A stretch of DNA of 64,000 bases, from assembly GCF_019393635.1 (NCBI RefSeq), contig NC_057863.1, positions 2,501 to 66,500 on the forward strand. The letters run 5' to 3'. Below the pieces are notes generated by a model, which was given only the letters and a program-made list of their open reading frames with translations, ran no database searches and was not told where the DNA came from. This stretch comes from Dromiciops gliroides (Eukaryota > Chordata > Mammalia > Microbiotheria > Microbiotheriidae). A program made the position numbers and the translations under genes. Position 1 is the first letter of the stretch; every line of letters starts with the position of its first letter. Below are positions 45,650 through 57,849 of the stretch, in pieces.

Positions 45650-48338
45650 ACAAACAATTGTTACAGCTTACACCACATCTTGCCCAAAGATTTATCTTCT
45701 TGGTACCTCTGGAGTAGATTGAGCCAGGAGACCATGCAGTGGGAGATGCCAGCTCCTCCCACACTCCTGCTTTGCCAGGTGGACCCTCACCTTCCTGTTC
45801 CCTCACATTTTTCAAATCCTAACACTACCCATTTCTTGCCACATTCTCCATGCTATTGCCATTTCAACCCTTCTCTTTACAACTTCCCACCTAATTGCCA
45901 TAGTTCCCACTGGATCGCCAGACACCCAGCTAAGCTACCATGTTGGAAAGCCACCACTGAGCACATGGAGGCAGTGGTCCTGCCCCTTCCCAGCAGACTC
46001 CCCTTCTCTTCTGGTGGCTGAGGCTCAGCCACTTCCTCCCATGACCCCACCTCTTCCCCCTCCCTTGACCCCCATCTCCCACTCCTCCCATGGCCATGCC
46101 TCTTGCTCCTCCCACCATGGAGGACATGAAATTTCCTACCCCACCCCTCCACCCACCCCTCACCTGGGGGCTAGTCAGGTGGAGACTCTAGATCCCAGCA
46201 AGTTGGTTCCTCCACCCATGCACACTGCCATGGCTTCCACAGCCAACAAGCCATCCTGTCATTCTGACCTTTCCTGAGCTTTCCTGCTCCAGGTCTTCTC
46301 TAGCTTTAGAAAGAACACAGGACCCTGACTCCACCCTACCTCTACAAGAGACCAGAGTGGATTTTTTGATAGCCTATGTGGGATAAATCCCCCCAAATTC
46401 TAGAGAAGCTCATTTCATTTGTAGCCATTTTGTGGATCAGTTTTTACCAGTAATTAAGTACTTCGTGAAGTTTAAAGGAATGGCACATAAAGGTACTGAA
46501 AGGATAAACAAAGGGAGAGAGAACAAAGAGAAAAAACAAGGGAAAATTACTCAATTACCAGAGAAAGAAAAGATGGAAGAGATCAGAGAGGAGAAACTTG
46601 AACTGAATAAAGAGGGTCAAAAAAAGAAGCAGGTACTAAATGCTACCACCCCTGAGGAAACAAACACAATACCAAGTATTTTAGCTGCCTTCCAGGAAAT
46701 TTCTGGTAAAATGAACCAAGTGGCTGAGACATGCCATTGGCCTTCATGAATAAGTTACTACTGCCATAAGCATAAGTGTAGAATAAGACAGCAGGACCTT
46801 AGAATAAGGTTTGGGGGTTTTAGAAGCTCCCAGAGAGGGCAAATACTGTTGATGGAGCAAACCAGACTTTGAATGTCCACCTCAAATGCTGCATAAAGGT
46901 TTCTTGTGTTATGGCATCCACATTTGGATTCAATTGTATGGGTTTTTACTATCCTGGAGATTGTCCTTTTCAAAAGATGTTTTAAACTGTTGTATTTAAA
47001 TATGTTCTGATTTTTCACAAAGGGAAAAGCTGTGGCCAGTGCATACTATAAAGAATAGGTTGGTGATTTATACATAGCTTATAAAAAAGGGATTCATGGA
47101 CAGCTTACACTGATTCCTGCGCTAATATGATTTTAACTATTAATACATTGATAGAAATCATAGAGTAATTAATAATGTTGTTAGTCATTTACATTTGTCA
47201 TTTACTTTCTGTGTGATTATGATTATGTACTTGTAGTATTATTATGAATTATTGTATATTAAAACTATATCCTGAGTCAAGAAACAAATTCACATTCTTT
47301 GCTATCATCATTATCCTCAATAGTTAACTCAGTATGAGTCTTTGATTATGGGAACCTACCATATTTGAGACCCTCATTGATTTTATTCTGAGTCTACCAC
47401 ATATGATCATCATAGGAATGCTGCATCACTCCTGAGCCAATGAACCATGGTGCCAGCAACCCTGAGTACCTGCATGAATAGTAGGTGGTGAACTGCCCTG
47501 GGAAAGGCTGGGAGATTTGGGCAAGGGCTGAGGTAGGATTTTCCTAGTTTAATTTCCCCAATCCCACCTAGCTGGTTTCAAGCCTGGCACGCTGCATTTG
47601 GCTGTCTGCAGAGCTTTCTGCCTGAAGCTGTCATGAAGTTTGGGAAAGATCTACCTCCCTTACTCACTATTCTTTTGTGGTAACTTCCTATAATCACCTC
47701 AGATCTGTCATATGATAAACACAATATTGCATTTGGCCTTGGCATCTGTTACCAGCTGTGTTAGATTCTTTAGTTTCTCATAATGGCATGGGGATAATTA
47801 GACACATGATGCAAAGAGTGATGAAACCAGGATATGAATTCTTTTCTCAGTTAATATCAACTGTCTCAGTGCTGTATTGTATCAGCATGACTTGCAGACT
47901 ATTTTGCAAATGCCTTAAATAGACATGTACTTGTTTTAGAAGTTACTATAACTGAAGTTAATCTGACAACTTTTATATGTTAATGATTTTGTATTAGAGT
48001 ACATCTTAGAAACAGGAGTATGAAATTCCTTAGTGGGACCTCATCCTCCATACAGGGGATTGAAATAATGTTAAGTGTAAAAATTTGGGTTCTAAATTTT
48101 TGTTTTTATTGTCATTTCATATGTAACAACTGGACAATACATAATTGTAAAATCTCTACAAGATTCTTAATTTCTTTAAACATATAGTTTTGAGAATGCT
48201 CAAATATGATGTGGTTATTGGCAAAATTATTTTAAGTCATCTTCAGATCAATTTTGTAGATTTTCCAGCTGAGGAAGAACATCTGAAAAACCTAGCAAAG
48301 ACTTCTCTGAGATCATGGCCAGTATACAGAGCTATATC
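45650..48338. other. 2.7 kb without recognised genes or repeats
   Basis: The first 700 bases are pyrimidine-rich with CCTCCC words, and the rest is AT-rich. I recognise no repeat family. A Lys/Glu-rich frame lies at 46,432-46,749. This is the longest stretch in the window that I cannot assign. Confidence 0.4.
46432..46749 (+). CDS. Unrecognised 105-codon Lys/Glu-rich open frame
   Basis: The frame starts MDQFLPVIKYFVKFKGMAHK. It then has a highly charged part likely to be helical (EKEKMEEIREEKLELNKEGQ) and ends MNQVAETCHWPS. I recognise no family. It could be a relic of a retroposed gene or of an old mobile element, since three LTRs lie just upstream, or a chance frame in A-rich DNA. There is no clear promoter, splice site or conservation evidence. 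Confidence 0.15.
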   Translation: MDQFLPVIKYFVKFKGMAHKGTERINKGRENKEKKQGKITQLPEKEKMEEIREEKLELNKEGQKKKQVLNATTPEETNTIPSILAAFQEISGKMNQVAETCHWPS

Positions 48339-48352
48339 AAGATGATATCCTG

Positions 48353-48514
48353 GGGGCAGCTAGGTGGCTCAGTGGATAAAGCACCGGCCTTGGATTCAGG
48401 AGTACCTGAGTTCAAATCCATCCTCAGACACTTGACACTTACTAGCTGTGTGACCCTGGCCAAGTCACTTAACCCCCATTGCCCCGCAAAAAACAAAAAA
48501 CAAAAAACAAAAAA
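48353..48514 (+). mobile_element. tRNA-derived SINE
   Basis: A full, little-diverged SINE with a CAAAAAACAAAAAAC-type tail. AAGATGATATCC flanks it (48339-48350 and about 48,515-48,526). Confidence 0.95.
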
Positions 48515-48774
48515 AAGATGATATCCCAAGAATCATCTGAAGGAGATGAAACTTCCAGAGACTTAAATAGACATTTTCTTTTTTGTTTTCCTTTTTCCTG
48601 TTAAATACATTATAAAGGGGACTGGCCTTTAGTTTTGTCAGTGTGTCACTCACTTTTCTTTTATTCTCCTTCACATTATTAATCATCATAAGCCCCACAG
48701 TTAAGAACCTTTTGTAAATTATTTGTAATATTAGCACACTGGGGATTGTGAGAAAATAATTATTAATAATTTCT

Positions 48775-49084
48775 CAGAGCCAACCCAGAGACAATAGAAA
48801 TCAGACTAACTCAGTAGAGACAATAGAAACCACACCTACCTGAAAGCCTTTGCCCTCAGAGGGTCTGTCTTTCACTAGACCCTGAGGTCAGCAAGGTACA
48901 GCTCATTTTGATATGGACCACCCTCAGGTCATGTCAAGGAATGGACTTGAATAATGCTAGCCAATTAGCTTTGAAAAGTATGCAAGAACTACTCCTTCCC
49001 TAGGGAAGGAGGAACTGGGGTGGACCAAGCCTTCTTGCCTTCCCTCTCTCTTGAGCTTGGGACCCCTGTGAGCCACACTTTCTC

Positions 49085-49136
<52 letters not shown>

Positions 49137-49429
49137 AATGGAAAACTTCTGAACTCTGCTTAGAGGAATGTGCTCTCTCTCTCTCTCAAACAATATGGTG
49201 CTGGGTGGGTGTGGTTTTTGCTTGTGTTAAATTCAGTGAATGCTCTCCTAACATTATATATGTAGCAATATCTTAGAAACCTTAGCCCAATAATTTAGAA
49301 CAGAGACAGGCTGGCCCCAATATTTCAAACACAGTAGCTCTGTAATCCATTTCAAGGGCTTTCCTCAATCATATCAGTTATAAGATTTCTATTTCCTATG
49401 AATTCTCTGAGGAGAAACAAGGGCTGACT
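48775..49429 (-). other. 3' flank of gene A2
   Basis: The tail of the A-type unit, matching 1-429 and 42,850-43,485. It includes a CT microsatellite at about 49,088-49,134. It probably holds the A2 3' UTR. No clear AATAAA was picked out on the minus strand. Confidence 0.6.
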
Positions 49430-51048
49430 TTATATTGAAGGCTTTACCAGATTACATTCAAAAGGTTTCTCTCCAGTATGGATTCTCTGATGTTCAGCAA
49501 GATTGGACCTCCATCTGAAAGTCTTTCCACACTGATTACATTCATAAGTTTTCTCTCCAGTGTGGATTCTCTGATGTTCGGAAAGATTGGACCTCCATCT
49601 GAAAGTCTTTCCACACTGATTACATTCAAAAGGTTTCTCTCTGGTGTGGATTCTCTGATGGTTAACAAGAGTGGACCTCCCTGTGAAAGTCTTTCCACAT
49701 TGATTACATTCATAAGTTTTCTCTCTGGTGTGGCTTCTCTGATGTTCAGCAAGATCAGACCTCCCTGTGAAAGTCTTTCCACATTGATTACATTCATGAG
49801 GTTTCTCCCCAGTGTGGATTCTCTGATGTTCAGTGAACTTTTGTCTGATTTTAAATGTCATCCCACACTGATTACATTCATAAGTTTTCTCTCCAGTGTG
49901 AATTCTCTGATGTTCAGCAAGATGAGACCTCTGTCTAAAAGTCTTTCGACATTGATTACATTGAAATGGTTTCTCTCCAGTGTGGATTCTCTGATGGTGA
50001 ACAAGATTGGACCTCTGTGTGAAAGCCTTTCCACAATGAATACATTCATAAGGTTTCTCCCTAGTATGGATTCTCTGATGTACCATGAGATTGCATCTGA
50101 TTTTGAATGTCTTTCCACATTGATTACATTCATGAGGTTTCTCCCCAGTGTGGATTCTCTTATGTTCAGTGAACTTGTGTCTGATTCTAAATGTCATTCC
50201 ACACTGATTACATTCATAAGGTTTCTCTCCAGTATGGATTCTCCGATGTTCCGCAAGATGGGACCTCTGTCTGAAAGTCTTTCCACATTGATTGCATTCA
50301 AATGGTTTCTCTCCAGTGTGGATTCTCTGATGGTTAGCAAGACGGGATCTCCATGTGAAACTCTTTCCACACTGATTACATTCATGAGGTTTCTCTCCAG
50401 TGTGGATTCTCTGATGGTGAACAAGATTGGACTTCCATTTGAAACTCTTTCTGCACTGATTACATTCATGAGGTTTCTCATCACTGTGGATTCTCTGATG
50501 GTTAACAAGACGGGACCTCCATGTGAAAGTCTTTCCACACTGATTACATTCATGAGGTTTCTCCCCAGTGTGGATTCTCTGATGTTTAATGAACTGGTGT
50601 CTGATTCCAAATGTCATTCCACACTGATTACATTCATAAGTTTTGTTTCCAGTGTGTATTCTCCGATGTTCAGCAAGATGGGACCTCTGCCTGAAAGTCT
50701 TTCCACATTGATTACATTCAAAAGGTTTCTCTCCAGTGTGGATTCTCTGATGGTTAACAAGATGGGACCTCCATGTGAAACTCTTTCCACATTGATTACA
50801 TTCATAAGGTTTCTCTCCAGTGTGGATTCTCCATTGTTCACCAAGGTGGAACCTATGTCTGGAAGACTTTGCGCACTGATTCCTTTCATATGGTTTCTCC
50901 CTAGTGTGGATTCTCTGATGTGTTACAGCACAGATTTCTATTCTAACAAAGTCAGAAGGATCATTATTCATGCATCTTTGCTGATCAGTTTCTTCCACAG
51001 AAAGGCTTATCTCGGCTGAAGTGTCTTCTATTTCAAGTGTAATCTCTC
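49430..51048 (-). CDS. Gene A2, C2H2 zinc-finger exon (16 intact fingers)
   Basis: The last exon of KRAB-ZNF gene A2. The acceptor GTTCCTTTTAG ends at 51049, and in phase 1 it reads [20 protein letters not shown], a short spacer, one worn finger ([19 protein letters not shown], first cysteine lost), then 16 intact fingers of the form CNQCGKxF-x5-L-x2-H-x3-H. The frame ends in a broken finger (ECNLVKPSI, stop). Finger types recur in order: [13 protein letters not shown], then MTFxIR fingers in which GK is replaced by GM. This points to growth by copying blocks of four or five fingers. With the three upstream exons the frame is 624 residues and open throughout. Expected role: nuclear DNA-binding repressor. 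Its paralogue A1 at 430-2119 has lost the frame, so A2 is the likely working copy. Its target is not predictable here. Confidence 0.92.
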
Positions 51049-51217
51049 CTAAAAGGAACAAATAAACATACATACAGTTGCATATATACACACATATATA
51101 ATTATATCCCCTTCCCTCTACAGGCTGAATAAAAAGTGGTTTATATTCTGTTTCCCCCTGGCAAAGAGAAAAGTCTTCAAACTTAAATGGGTAGAATCAA
51201 CCTTTTGAAAATGTCAT

Positions 51218-51505
51218 TAGCTCACATAAAGATTGTTTTCAACATTCATTTTTTATAAGATTTTGAGTTCCAAATTTTTCTCCCTCCCTTAAAGAACAAG
51301 CAACCTCATATAGGTTATACATATACAATAATATTAAACAAATTTCCACATTAGTCATATTGTGAAGGAATTGTACCATGAAGGAAAAACTACAAGGAAG
51401 AAAAATAAAACAAAGTAATTAGTATGTTTTGATCTGCATTCATATTTCATACTTTTTTCTCTGGACCTGGATAGCATTTTCCATTCTACATCTTTTGGAA
51501 TTGTG
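51218..51505 (-). mobile_element. L1 3' end fragment, copy in A2
   Basis: The counterpart of 2255-2870 without the SINE. It has CTCATATAGGTTATACATAT and TTTCTCTGGACCTGGATAGC. Confidence 0.6.
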
Positions 51506-51555
51506 GCATTCTCATCACATTCACAACTCAGGCCATGAGTTCAAAATAATTCAGT

Positions 51556-51706
51556 ATTTTTTTTTAGGGGGGGCAGGGCAATGGGGGTGAAGTGACTTGC
51601 CCAGGGTCACACAGCTAGTAAGTGTCAAGTGTCTGAGGCTGGATTTGAACTCAGCTACTCCTGAATCTAAGGTCAGTGCTTTATCCACTGTGCCACCTAG
51701 CTGCCC
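51556..51706 (-). mobile_element. tRNA-derived SINE, antisense
   Basis: A poly-T start, then the full complement ending CTAGCTGCCCC. The repeat AAAATAATTCAGT flanks it (about 51,543 and 51,706). The A1 copy has the empty site near 2,995. Confidence 0.95.
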
Positions 51707-52259
51707 CAAAATAATTCAGTATTGACCCAAATACCAACAGCTGAGACTAGAACTCAAACCTTGTTAATGGGCATGCTCTATCCATAAAACTAGACAAATT
51801 GTCTCCACTTGGAATCTTGCCTCTTCACGTTCACTGTCAGAACTTTCAATCTTCATAAACATTATGCCATTTGGTACACATATAGGAAATATTACTATTA
51901 TTTCATAATCTAACTTATCTGTAAGCATAATGTAATTTCCCTGGTGATAAATTTGAATCTTGCTTTTTCTGCCCCAACATCTGAAATCACATGATGAATG
52001 CCAACACTTTTTTACATTTACCTGAAGCATGAGAGATTTTTTTTTCTGGCTCAGTACTTTTTGGGGGTTAGCCATTACTTATTTTTTAATAATTTATCTT
52101 TAAATCTCCAAGCTCACTAAAACAAAAAAAGAATTACTTGTCATAAACACAACTTTCTGAAAATATATGTATCATATATGAATTTGAATCCATCATCCTT
52201 TTCTAAGAAAGTGGACAGGATGCTTCACTATTAGTCCTCCTGCATCCCTTCTTCAACAT

Positions 52260-53106
52260 TAGTAGTTCACAAAGCTCTTGGAGGTTCTACACAGGGGCCC
52301 AAGGGGCTGCATCAAAATTTTGTTGCAAAGATATTTTCCCTCTGGGACGACAAACATGCACATGATAACCATAACAGGATTCTTTCTGCAGTGATTCCAA
52401 ACCATCATGATCAGGCATATAATGCATTTGGTGATCATGCAATGACTACATCATACTCTGACTGCTTCAGTGGTTATTCATGTGCAAATTGTCACAGACA
52501 TGCACAGACTCCCATTGGCTGTCTGTCAATACACCTCAGTAGTTCTCTCATTCTGGGGGTGCCTTGTACTTGCATCTCATCAAAGCTGTTACCACCAGAT
52601 TCAGATACTACATAAGTCTGCATACTTGCCCCAGGGATCGCAAGCTGAAAACCATGATTGCTAGGCATGCACAGTAGAAGCCATAATGAAACCATCGAGG
52701 ACCCCCACAACCTTTCTACAAAAACAGACCTTAAACTGCCACTCATTGCAATGCTGAGGCATTTTCTGATTTGACCCAATCTTCCACTTATGTTACTGTT
52801 TTCCCAGTGGTAGAAAACACAAACTGAGCCTGAAGCAATTCTATCCTTACAAAGCGGGTTCTAAAGATAAGTAATATGTGCAACTGACCTTCCAATCCAT
52901 TTATCATTTAATATCCTACTTTTCATGAGCCAACAGAAAAAGAAATCTTTTATTATATAGTAACCAGCAATTCATTTTATTGACTGGATAAGAAGCTAAA
53001 AACAAAACATGCATTTCCATCCCTCAGCAAGAGAGCTTGGCCAACTCTCCCACTTTCCACCCCATGTGTGTGTGAACCTTTTTACAGTATTCTATTTAAA
53101 ATATAC
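52260..53106. other. A2 copy of the nearly identical block
   Basis: The counterpart of 4304-5159, with only a few differences, and without the SINE that interrupts the A1 side. No gene is recognised. Confidence 0.6.
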
Positions 53107-53555
53107 CTAGTGGTCCAGTGCATAGAATGCTGAACCTCGAGACAGGAAGACACGAGTTCCAGCCTCACTTCAGAAATTTGCTGGTGCTGTGACTCTGGTC
53201 AAAGACCTCTCTTTGCCCCAGTTTCTTCATCTGTAAAATGGGCATAATAATAGCACCATAATATTGATATATTGCATGGCACATAGTAGGTGCTACGTGA
53301 ATGCTGTCTACTTGCTAGAGTGGGACAGAATTCCAGGCGAGGAGTCAGAAAGATGCATCCTCCTGAGGTCAAATCCAGCCTCAGACACTTACTAGCTGTG
53401 CGACCACAGGCAAGTCACTTAACTCTATTAGCCCCAGTTTACTCAGGTGTCAAATGAGGTAAAGATGGAAATGCTCAACCACTCCAGGATCTCTGCCAAG
53501 AACACCCTAAATGGGGTCACAAAGAGTGAGAAAAGACTGAAAAAGGACTGAATAA
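53107..53555 (+). mobile_element. MIR-like and MAR1-like SINEs, copy in A2
   Basis: The MIR-like piece covers about 53,107-53,297 and the MAR1-like piece about 53,318-53,555. They match 5160-5350 and 5372-5612 almost base for base. Confidence 0.7.
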
Positions 53556-53727
53556 GTGTGTGCTGTTATTTTTAACATTATTATTTTGATTTCTGTTTCC
53601 TCATTCTGCTCTCCTTAAACCATTATTATACTCCCTCTTTGTATTCCCTTATTTCCCTGTTGAACTAAATGCCTGTCCCTTCCAACACTCTTCCTTTTCC
53701 AGTAGACCAGTTAAGAGTGAGGTTCAC

Positions 53728-53872
53728 GGGGCAGGTAGGTGGCACAATGGATAAAGAACTGGCCCTGGATTCAGGAGGACCTGAGCTCAAATCCAGCCTC
53801 AGACACTTGACACATACTATCTGTGTGACCCTGGGCAAGTCACAAAACCCTCACTGCCACACACACAAAAAA
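53728..53872 (+). mobile_element. tRNA-derived SINE, copy in A2
   Basis: The counterpart of 5780-5930 with the same diagnostic changes (GGGGCAGGTAGGTGGCACAA). The nearly identical tract ends within it. Confidence 0.9.
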
Positions 53873-53927
53873 AGAGTGAGGTTTATGAGCTGTTGCTTCT
53901 TCTCAAACCATCACCATGTTTGCATAG

Positions 53928-54045
53928 TAGACTGTGAGCTCTGTGACAGCAGGGACTGTCTTTTACCTTCCTCTGTATGCTCAGGGTTTAACACAGCACC
54001 AAAAACAGAAGGTGCTCAACCAGTGTTTACTGATTGCCTGACAGG
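53928..54045 (+). mobile_element. L2 3' end fragment, copy in A2
   Basis: The counterpart of 5976-6096, with GACTGTGAGCTCTGTGACAG and TTTAACACAGCACC. Confidence 0.7.
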
Positions 54046-54432
54046 GCCCAGGGCTGATACCAGGCCACGATGCCCACATTCAGGTCTCTCTCCCAGTTGT
54101 CAGATGCATTTTCTGGCCTTATCATGTATCATCTCTTTTTCACACCCAATCATCTTTAAGTAGTCACCTTTGTGAGGTTCTAATCCTGATGGAATCTGAC
54201 CAGACCCAGTAGTGCTCCTGAAGGATTTCATAATATGGCACACCTGGGAGTCTTTACCTCCCAGCTCCCCAAACTGGGGAGGGGTGGTAACCTCCATAAT
54301 CCTCACCAATGATTCTCCAAGAATGGGACAGAGATGGAGCCAGAAAAGGACTTGAGCTGAGGGTTTAGGCAAAGCTTAGCCTTGGATAACTTACAACTAA
54401 GGCAGTAGTCTTGTCTCCTCCTCATGTATTGC

Positions 54433-54581
54433 TTTTTTTTTTTTTTATGAGGCAACCGGGGTTAAGTGACTTGCCTAGGGTCACACAACTAGTAAGTGTT
54501 AAGTGCATGAGGCCATATTTGAACTCAGGTCCTCCTGACTCCAGGGCCAGTGCTCTATCCACTGTGCCACCTAGCTGCCCC
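54433..54581 (-). mobile_element. tRNA-derived SINE, antisense
   Basis: A poly-T start, then the full complement, flanked by CTCATGTATTGC and CTCATATACTGC. It is absent from A1 near 6,490, so it came after the duplication. Confidence 0.93.
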
Positions 54582-55214
54582 CTCATATACTGCTGAATGG
54601 AGAGAGAAAAAAATCATGAAACCAGGCTTCCTGGGTGCAGTACAAATTTAAGTGCATCACCTCAGATGGGCCCCCACTGTGGCAAGGAAATGCTTTGCCA
54701 TCTTCCTAACTGACTCACCATGCCACTAGGCATACCAGCTTTTCCAAATCTTTTCAATCCCACCCAAACCTCCCTTATTGGCTTGCTGCCACCCCCGCCC
54801 CCACCTTCTCACCTGAGAATTTGGCCTCTTATTTCACTGAAAAAAATGAACCTTTATCAAGAGCTATCTCACCCTCCTCATCTCACATAAGTCAGGGGCC
54901 TCCTTTTCCTCTCTGACCTCAGTATTAGACACGAAGATCAGCTTTCTGCTCCCTAAAGCAAATCCCTTTAAATTGTGCAAATAATTTCATTGCAGTCTGT
55001 CATCCACCTCCTGGTTCTCCTTTTACCATGTCCAAAAGGAAATGAATCCTCTTTCTCCCAACCCTCCTTTCCTGCAACATTCCTAATGCTCTCTGAAGCA
55101 TCCTCCCCAGAGCCCAGGCTCACAAATGAAGTACTGTGTATGCCTGGACTCCACAGTCACACTCCCTACCTCCATGTTCAATCTGTTCCAAAGTCCTGTG
55201 ATTCCAGCCATGTA

Positions 55215-56560
55215 ACAGCTCTCCAAGACAGTCCCTTCCCTCCCCAAACTGTCACTGTCTTGGTTCAAGTGCTACTCACCTCACACCTGAGGTATTTAGG
55301 GGCCTGCTGGTTGGTCTGGCTGCCTCATCTCCCCCCAGTCCACTCATTCCTCCCCACAGCTGTCAAGTTCATCTTCCTAAAGCTCTCACCTGACCAGGTC
55401 ACCACCTACTTAACAACCTCCATGGGCTGCCCAGCAAAAGGATCAAATATAAAACCCTCTCTGGGGCTGCTAAAGCACTTCTCCCCCTACCCCTCTGCTA
55501 CTCTTCTAGGCTTCTTTCACCCTATTTCCCCCATATATGCTATATATACTCCAGTGGTGAGGGCTTCCTATGTCTTCTGTCACTCTACTTCCTGACACCA
55601 TGGGTTTCCTCCCTATCCCTGTTGCCTAGATTTGTGAGTGAAATTTTCCCTACCCCTCAGATATGGGCTAGAATCAGTCTTTCCTCTCATATAGACTGTA
55701 AATGCTCTCATACAGAATAGACTGTAACTGCTTTGTCTTCTTATACATTAAGCATTCTCCTTTAAACCTTTAAAGGTCTGTGGTTTGGACGGACCAATCA
55801 GAGTAAAGGGCAGAACTCCCAAAATAGCCACTTGGGAATTGCTCTGGACCAGTCAGTACTGGTAGAATAAGAAATAAAGCAAAACCTGGATAAAAAGCCC
55901 TCAAAGTTGACCAAGTGGCAGAATTGTTAATAGCTAGGTCCAAGGTGTCCACTTCTAAGTCTTTGGATGGATTTTCTATTGCCACAATGTGAAGTCATGA
56001 GCTACATATCTTAGCAATGATGATAATATAGATAATGTTGGCGGATGCAATGCGAGGAGTTTTGTCTAAAAATAGTAGAGTATGGATACTCTTCAGCCCA
56101 GTATGGGTATAAAACCCAGGTTCTGGCTCTGCTTGTGGTCTTTGGGTCCAAGACGAGAGACCGGCTTTATTGTGACACTGGTATCCTCTCTCAATAAGCC
56201 TATTTTCTATGGCTTGGAGACTTTGCTCTTTATTTTTCTTCCTTGGAATTAGAAATTTTCACGACATAATGCTCACCCTGGCTTCCCAGAAGCCCTAGCT
56301 AGAGCCCCCCTTTTCCACACTAAGCCTTTCCCATTCCTCCTTCACTTTAAGGCCTTCCCTCTCTTGACCAGCTCCAATTTATCTGTCCATAGGGGGCTTC
56401 TACATAGCTGTTGGTGTGTTGTTTGCCCCACTAGACTGTGAGCTCCATGGGAGATGGGGACAGCCCTTGCATCTCTTTATATCCCCAGTGCTCAGGGCCT
56501 GGCATGTAGCAGGCCCTTCAGTGTCTGGTGACTTGAAGGTCTAAGAAAGAGCTCATATTG
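55215..56560 (+). mobile_element. L2-type LINE fragment split by an LTR
   Basis: The counterpart of 7100-7860. The L2 sequence covers about 55,215-55,632 and 56,267-56,560, and the LTR lies between. Confidence 0.5.
55633..56266 (+). mobile_element. Solo LTR fossil, A2 only
   Basis: About 634 bases. The ends TGTGAGTGAAATTTTCCC and GAAATTTTCACGACA are near mirror images. It has a CCAAT box (GACCAATCAG near 55,793), a TATA box (GGGTATAAAACCC near 56,105) and a poly-A-like AATAAGCC (near 56,195), so U3, R and U5 can be placed. A1 has the empty site at about 7,543, so it is younger than the duplication. A clean target duplication was not found. It appears as a single LTR without internal sequence. 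Confidence 0.7.
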
Positions 56561-56624
56561 AATGGCCTTAGACTTTTATACTTTCCGGAGAGTTTCATGC
56601 CCAAATTACAAACAGTGACTTCTT

Positions 56625-56820
56625 ATAGGATCATAGCTTGATCCCTGGAAGGGAGTTCAAAGGCCATGAAGTCCAGCCCCCTCATTTTACAGATGGGAAA
56701 ACTGAGGCTCAGTGGGTCAAGGGATTGGCTCAGGAAGTTACTGCTAAAAATTTCTGAAAAAGAATTCCAAGGCAGGTTTTCCTGCCTCCAAATCTAGCCA
56801 TTGCTTTACCACAACACATT
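56625..56820 (+). mobile_element. MIR-type SINE fragment, copy in A2
   Basis: The counterpart of 7880-8095, with CTCATTTTACAGATGGGAAA and ACTGAGGCTCAGTGGGTCAA, closer to the MIR pattern than the A1 copy. Confidence 0.6.
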
Positions 56821-56869
56821 GAAGCCTCTTGCAATCACAAGTCTCATATACTGCTTTCACCTCACTCAC

Positions 56870-56965
56870 CTGGACAGCAGCGCCTCAGGCCTTCTTGCTC
56901 CAGGATCGATGGTGCTTCCCTTTGCTCAAAATAAAAGATCACATCTTCTCTGGGAACAGGAAGCC
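56870..56965 (-). CDS. Gene A2, second KRAB exon (B/b type)
   Basis: Exactly 96 bp. The acceptor CCCTGCCCAG ends at 56966 and the donor GTGAGTGAGG starts at 56869. It reads (G)LPVPREDVIFYFEQREAP, SILEQEGLRRCCP and joins in phase 1 to [10 protein letters not shown] of the finger exon. It differs from the A1 copy at S/F and P/R. It lies 1.7 kb after the KRAB-A exon in transcript order. The weak match to the KRAB-B consensus (EQREAP for ExGEEP) suggests a diverged B/b box. Confidence 0.88.
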
Positions 56966-57000
56966 CTGGGCAGGGAAAACCAGTTGGGGATGAGCATGGA

Positions 57001-57165
57001 AGTGGTAGCCACATGGCACAGTGGATAAAACACCGGCACTGGATTTAGGAGGACCTAAGTTCAAATCAGGCCTCAGAAACTTGACACTTACTAGCTGTGT
57101 GTCCCTGAGCAAGTCACTTAACGCTCATTGTAATGCACCCCCCCCCAAAAAAAATAACAAGAGAA
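57001..57165 (+). mobile_element. Diverged tRNA-derived SINE
   Basis: GTAGCCACATGGCACAGTGG, AAGTTCAAATCAGGCCTCAG and AGCAAGTCACTTAACGCTCA mark the SINE, with a C-rich then A-rich tail. ATGAGCATGGA flanks it. It is absent from A1 near 8,245. Confidence 0.85.
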
Positions 57166-57849
57166 TGAGCATGGAGAGAAGCTTCCTTCTTTAAGGAAAG
57201 GGGTGTGGATACACTGCTGCTCCATTTTGAGAATCGCTCCATTATATTCAGACATAACAGTGCTTATAAAGCAAGTAACCCAGGAAAACTCATGCTTGTA
57301 AGTTCAAATCTGGCTATAAGCCCAGGATAAAATAAGATGTGCCACATTAGCCTGTTGTCCAACCTGTTCTGAGAATCAGCCAAACCCTCTGCCCCCTTTC
57401 TGTCATGTTCCATTCTGGCAGACACTCCTAACCCCCAAACCAGGTAAAAAACCAGTATTGTGCCAGATCAGCCTTGAGCCCCAGCTACAGGGACCTTGAT
57501 GGGTCAGCTTTTATCCCATCCCAGTACCCTGCTCCTCACTCCTTTAAATCTATGTAAACCTTAGGTGCTGTTCATTCAGGGAGTGTTGGCATCTCCAGGT
57601 GGGAGTCTCCTGCTGGCAAACTCCAGAAACCCCAGCTGGTCCAAATTCTATTTCTCCTCCAATCTCTTCTTCCTGCCAATGACAGGAGCATGCAAGCAAG
57701 GACCACAGGATGGTTCCAAGGATACCTGAAGGATTGTTTTGATAGCATTTATGTTAGGGAGCTTTAAGGAGAGGCTGGGGGGAAGATCATGGTCTTGGTA
57801 CATCTTCTTCATAGAAGGATGGATTCATTGCAGAATTTCCACTCTCTAG

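Noticed and set aside
45650-46430. Possible internal region of a provirus after the LTR at 45,119
   Set aside because: The LTR has its own direct repeat AATC right after its end, no primer-binding site follows, and no second LTR of that kind lies downstream. It is a solo LTR.
49478-51019. 513-codon open frame on the plus strand opposite the A2 fingers
   Set aside because: It is the complement of an 84-base periodic finger array. With no stops in one repeat unit, the opposite strand stays open for many units. Its repeated SLSTLITF pattern is just the reversed finger codons. Similar frames opposite gene B and A1 are rejected too.
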